NCBI GenBank assembly: GCA_937907705.1 | Contig: CALCVP010000065.1 | Coordinates: forward strand, 1-16,273 | Origin: an uncultured Prevotella sp. | GTDB taxonomy: Bacteria > Bacteroidota > Bacteroidia > Bacteroidales > Bacteroidaceae | DNA length: 16,273 nt | Direction: 5' to 3' | Part shown: positions 14,900 through 16,273 of the stretch, piece after piece | How the letters are laid out: every line of letters starts with the position of its first letter | Position numbering within the stretch: position 1 is the first letter of the stretch | Position numbers and translations under genes: made by a program | Notes under the pieces: generated by a model | The model's database searches: none | What the model was told of the DNA's origin: nothing | The model's input: the letters and a program-made list of their open reading frames with translations, nothing else

Positions 14900-16273
14900 T
14901 TATCTATCTATATCAGGTATTACAAAGTCAATGGCAGCACCTGTAGTAATAAGGTCGGCTATCTTCTGACCTCTTACCATGGAATCTAATGCGCCAGTAA
15001 GAGTCAAGCCCATTGGACGCATCTTCATACGATAAGGACTCTTATCCCCATGAGAATCAAGATATACGCCAAACTCTCCACTTGCACCTTCTACTGAAAA
15101 ATACCATTGTCCTTCTGGAACTTTAATGATAGGTTTCTGCTTTATATAGAAATCACCAGCTGGGATATTATCTATTAATTGTTCAATAATATCAAGACTC
15201 TGATAAAGCTCTTGAATATGAACATAATAACGATCCATAGAATCACAACCTGAAAGTGTAATCTCTTTCCAATTTACCTTATCATAGCAATCGTACGGAT
15301 GGCGCTTGCGAGTATCATTATGCCAGCCTGCGGCACGACCAGCAGGACCTGTTACAGCATAATTAATACAATCCTCTAAATTCATAGGTCCAACACCTTC
15401 CAAACGATTATGCGTAATGATATTATCGCCAAATACATCAAGATATTCTTGAATCATTGGACGCAAATACTTGCATAAGGCTTTTGTATTTGCCACAAAA
15501 TTAGGGTCTATATCATCTTGGCAACCACCTATCCTATAATAGTTCATTATCAATCGGCCTCCAGTTGTCTCTTCCATTACATTCAGCACATGCTCACGAT
15601 CACGCATGCAGTAAAGGAATGCTGTAAGAGCACCGAGGTCTTGAGCTGTACAGCCCAAGAACAACAAATGGCTATTGATACGTTGCAGCTCATCCATAAT
15701 AGTACGAATATAATGGATACGGTCTGACAACTCTATGCCCATACCTTCTTCAATAACTCCCACTAAAGCATGTCTATGCATCATAGCCGACAAATAGTTC
15801 AAGCGATCAGTAAGTGCCAATGTTTGAGGATAGGTCATATTCTCCCACATCTTTTCTATACCTCTATGGATATATCCGAGATGAGGATATACTTTCTTTA
15901 CAGTCTCACCATTGACAATTGTCTGCAAACGAAGTACACCGTGAGTAGACGGGTGATTAGGACCTATATTGACAACGTAATCATCATCATCGAAAAGACG
16001 ATGTTTGAAAGCTACGAGATGTCCATCATCATCTAAATGATATGCCACTGTATAATCTGACTCAGGCTCATCTGTCAGAGGAAACTTGTTGGCCTCTGGG
16101 CTCATGTCAAAATCCTTACGCAATGGGTAACCCTTAAAATCAGTACGGAGGAACAAACGACGCATGTCAGGATGACCTAAGAATTTGATGCCGAGAAAAT
16201 CAAAGACTTCTCTTTCAAGCAAGTCTGCTGCCTTCCATAAATTAATTATGGTAGGAATAACATCGCTGCCATC
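14900..16273 (-). CDS. nuoCD: NADH-quinone oxidoreductase (complex I) fused subunit C/D, 5' end cut by window edge
   Basis: This is a fusion of the 30-kDa (NuoC) and 49-kDa (NuoD) subunits of the connecting arm; NuoD forms the quinone pocket with NuoH and NuoB. The frame stays open through the right edge, so the true start lies outside and 457 residues are visible. An internal TTG at 16222 should not be taken as the start: the codons before it continue the NuoC fold (IPTIINLWKAAD) into LLEREVFDFLGIKFLGHPDMRRLF and GYPLRKDF. A linker of about 35 residues leads into NuoD, beginning near YVVNIGPNHPSTHGVLR, which holds the quinone-pocket histidine. TDRLNYLSAMM carries the conserved tyrosine expected to bind the quinone head group, with Asn where Asp usually precedes it. 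The C-terminus is the typical VRGQKIADLITTG and ends DIDR. It is the first gene of the visible nuo operon, directly followed by nuoH rather than nuoE-F-G. Confidence 0.94.
   Translation of the reverse strand, partial: DGSDVIPTIINLWKAADLLEREVFDFLGIKFLGHPDMRRLFLRTDFKGYPLRKDFDMSPEANKFPLTDEPESDYTVAYHLDDDGHLVAFKHRLFDDDDYVVNIGPNHPSTHGVLRLQTIVNGETVKKVYPHLGYIHRGIEKMWENMTYPQTLALTDRLNYLSAMMHRHALVGVIEEGMGIELSDRIHYIRTIMDELQRINSHLLFLGCTAQDLGALTAFLYCMRDREHVLNVMEETTGGRLIMNYYRIGGCQDDIDPNFVANTKALCKYLRPMIQEYLDVFGDNIITHNRLEGVGPMNLEDCINYAVTGPAGRAAGWHNDTRKRHPYDCYDKVNWKEITLSGCDSMDRYYVHIQELYQSLDIIEQLIDNIPAGDFYIKQKPIIKVPEGQWYFSVEGASGEFGVYLDSHGDKSPYRMKMRPMGLTLTGALDSMVRGQKIADLITTGAAIDFVIPDIDR

Noticed and set aside
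14900..16222. Taking TTG at 16222 as the start of a stand-alone NuoD-like protein of 440 aa.
   Set aside because: The upstream codons stay open to the edge and continue NuoC sequence, so the start is outside the window.

Overview
The window reads as ordinary chromosomal sequence from an AT-rich member of the Bacteroidetes, most likely Bacteroidales and probably Prevotella/Bacteroides-like. This is inferred from four things. The complex I genes run nuoCD (fused)-H-I-J-K-L-M-N with no nuoE, nuoF or nuoG between CD and H. Start codons are preceded by A/T-rich sequence with almost no Shine-Dalgarno motifs. Two promoters match the Bacteroidetes sigma consensus (TAnnTTTG at -7, TTG-like at -33). 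All protein sequences have a Bacteroidetes flavour. I cannot name a species.

Layout, left to right: a small membrane protein on the + strand (39-347) converges on a two-gene minus-strand operon of a DMT/EamA-type transporter and DNA polymerase IV (dinB), whose reading frames overlap by 4 bp (1483-1486). A strong hairpin terminator (2613-2650) ends a secreted M13-family zinc endopeptidase (pepO, 2669-4708). Upstream of pepO lies a two-domain ABC-F ATPase (4780-6747) with its own good promoter at 6802-6832. The 521-bp gap 6748-7268 holds the most unusual DNA here: two near-perfect palindromes of 35 and 37 nt sharing a core, a smaller third hairpin, and hairpins behind nuoN that probably end the nuo transcript.

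From 7269 to the right edge everything is one minus-strand operon for the membrane arm and part of the connecting arm of respiratory complex I. It is read from nuoCD (cut by the right edge) through nuoH, I, J, K, L, M and N. Most gaps are 1-19 bp, with larger ones of 58 bp (nuoCD-nuoH) and 157 bp (nuoH-nuoI). The products would oxidise an unidentified donor (no NADH-binding module is encoded here), pass electrons through the NuoI clusters to a quinone at the NuoD/NuoH interface, and pump ions through NuoL, M, N and H-J-K. NuoM lacks the TM7 lysine found in the E. coli protein.

I found no mobile element, CRISPR array, rRNA, tRNA or clearly novel gene system. The items worth a second look are the palindrome cluster, the NuoM substitution, the nuoH-nuoI gap and the unknown small membrane protein.
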